Shown: in pieces, positions 53,376 to 53,773 of the stretch
Layout: every line of letters begins with the position of its first letter
Numbering within the stretch: position 1 is the first letter of the stretch
Origin: a virus
Strand: one strand, 5' to 3'
Length of the DNA: 53,773 bases
Virus record (IMG/VR): IMGVR_UViG_3300027985_000172
Coordinates: 1 to 53,773 of that record
Made by a program: the position numbers and the translations under genes
Notes under the pieces: model-generated
Told to the model about the DNA's origin: nothing
What the model saw: only the letters and a program-made list of their open reading frames with translations
The model's database searches: none

Positions 53376-53773
53376 ATGCCATATGCAACAAATGATTCTT
53401 TACCAAAGGCTGTAAGGGATAAACTTTCTGCACACCAACAAGATGTATTTCGTAATGTGTTCAACTCAATGATGAACCAAGACGGAATAGACGAGAGCAG
53501 GGCTTTTGCAGGGGCATGGGCACAAGCTAAGAAAGCCCCTAAAGTTAAGAAAAACCTTAGGGTAGATATTCTTAAGATCAATGAAGAACAAAGAATTATC
53601 TACGGATGGGCCTATGTTTGCACAGAAGATGGTGAAATTTCTTATGACCATTCTGGCGAGTGGATGAAACCACAGACATTAGAAAAAGCCCTTGCAGAAT
53701 ACATGAAGAAATACCGTGTAGGTAAGACAAATCACGCGGGCGATAAATCTGCTGAGACAGTGTTTGCTTTCCC
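53376..53773 (+). CDS. ChaB-XkdF prohead protein, N-terminal part
   Basis: This is the 5' part of the 189-aa gene that continues at positions 145-316 after the circular overlap. Residues 1-52 are ChaB-like (DSLPKAVRDKLSAHQQDVFR, then ESRAFAGAWAQAKK), and residues from about 60 are XkdF-like (VDILKINEEQRIIYGWAYV). ChaB-XkdF fusions occur in some phages next to the capsid genes, where XkdF is a putative protease. Start ATG 53376 is preceded by AGGAA. Confidence 0.85.
   Translation, partial: MPYATNDSLPKAVRDKLSAHQQDVFRNVFNSMMNQDGIDESRAFAGAWAQAKKAPKVKKNLRVDILKINEEQRIIYGWAYVCTEDGEISYDHSGEWMKPQTLEKALAEYMKKYRVGKTNHAGDKSAETVFAF
53630..53773. repeat. terminal direct repeat, right copy
   Basis: Identical to positions 1-144 over all 144 bases. 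It marks where the circular molecule was cut open in the assembly. Counting it twice would duplicate part of the ChaB-XkdF gene. Confidence 0.95.

Overview
The window is essentially a complete genome of a tailed, siphovirus-like dsDNA bacteriophage, apparently strictly lytic because no integrase or lysogeny repressor is visible. The last 144 bases repeat the first 144 exactly, inside one gene (the ChaB-XkdF type prohead gene). The true sequence is therefore a circular or circularly permuted map of about 53,629 bp that was cut open within that gene. Most of the DNA is moderately AT-rich. Three islands are clearly GC-rich and look imported. No host can be named from the sequence; GC-rich islands, ThyX and a class II ribonucleotide reductase would fit a higher-GC proteobacterium, possibly an alphaproteobacterium, but this is inference.

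Late rightward module (about 46.7-53.7 kb, continuing through 1-14 kb): small terminase (reading frame broken), large terminase, a BppU-like domain protein and a GC-rich beta-helix tail spike unusually placed between terminase and portal, portal, a structural protein, ChaB-XkdF protein, scaffold, decoration protein, major capsid protein, head-tail connectors, tail tube, tail assembly chaperones joined by a -1 frameshift site (A AAT TTT), tape measure, distal tail proteins, a GC-rich receptor-binding cassette, and a lysis block with GH24 endolysin, small membrane proteins and a lipobox/TM protein resembling a unimolecular spanin. A bidirectional terminator at about 14.0 kb separates it from the convergent leftward operon.

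Leftward early/middle module (14.0-42.7 kb, minus strand): about 70 tightly packed, mostly overlapping (ATGA) genes. They cover nucleotide metabolism (class II RNR, glutaredoxin, ThyX, two MazG-like proteins, a dCMP-deaminase-like protein), replication (T7-like primase-helicase with an intein in its TOPRIM motif, a family A DNA polymerase split into three genes, a gp2.5-like SSB, 5'-3' exonuclease), PhoH, a sigma-like factor, a DNA methyltransferase, a phosphoesterase, an RNase H-fold nuclease and many small unknowns. Homing elements are frequent: one intein, three intact HNH-AP2 genes and one frameshifted copy.

Rightward early block (43.6-45.3 kb): seven small unknown genes, one a coiled coil with an AT-hook. 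It is flanked by two large non-coding regions (42.7-43.6 and 45.3-46.7 kb) rich in tandem and inverted repeats. The second ends in a CTTAAG-rich module whose counterpart lies at 34.4-34.5 kb in the leftward operon, in the same orientation relative to transcription. These are the best candidates for replication origin, phage-specific promoters and the packaging site.
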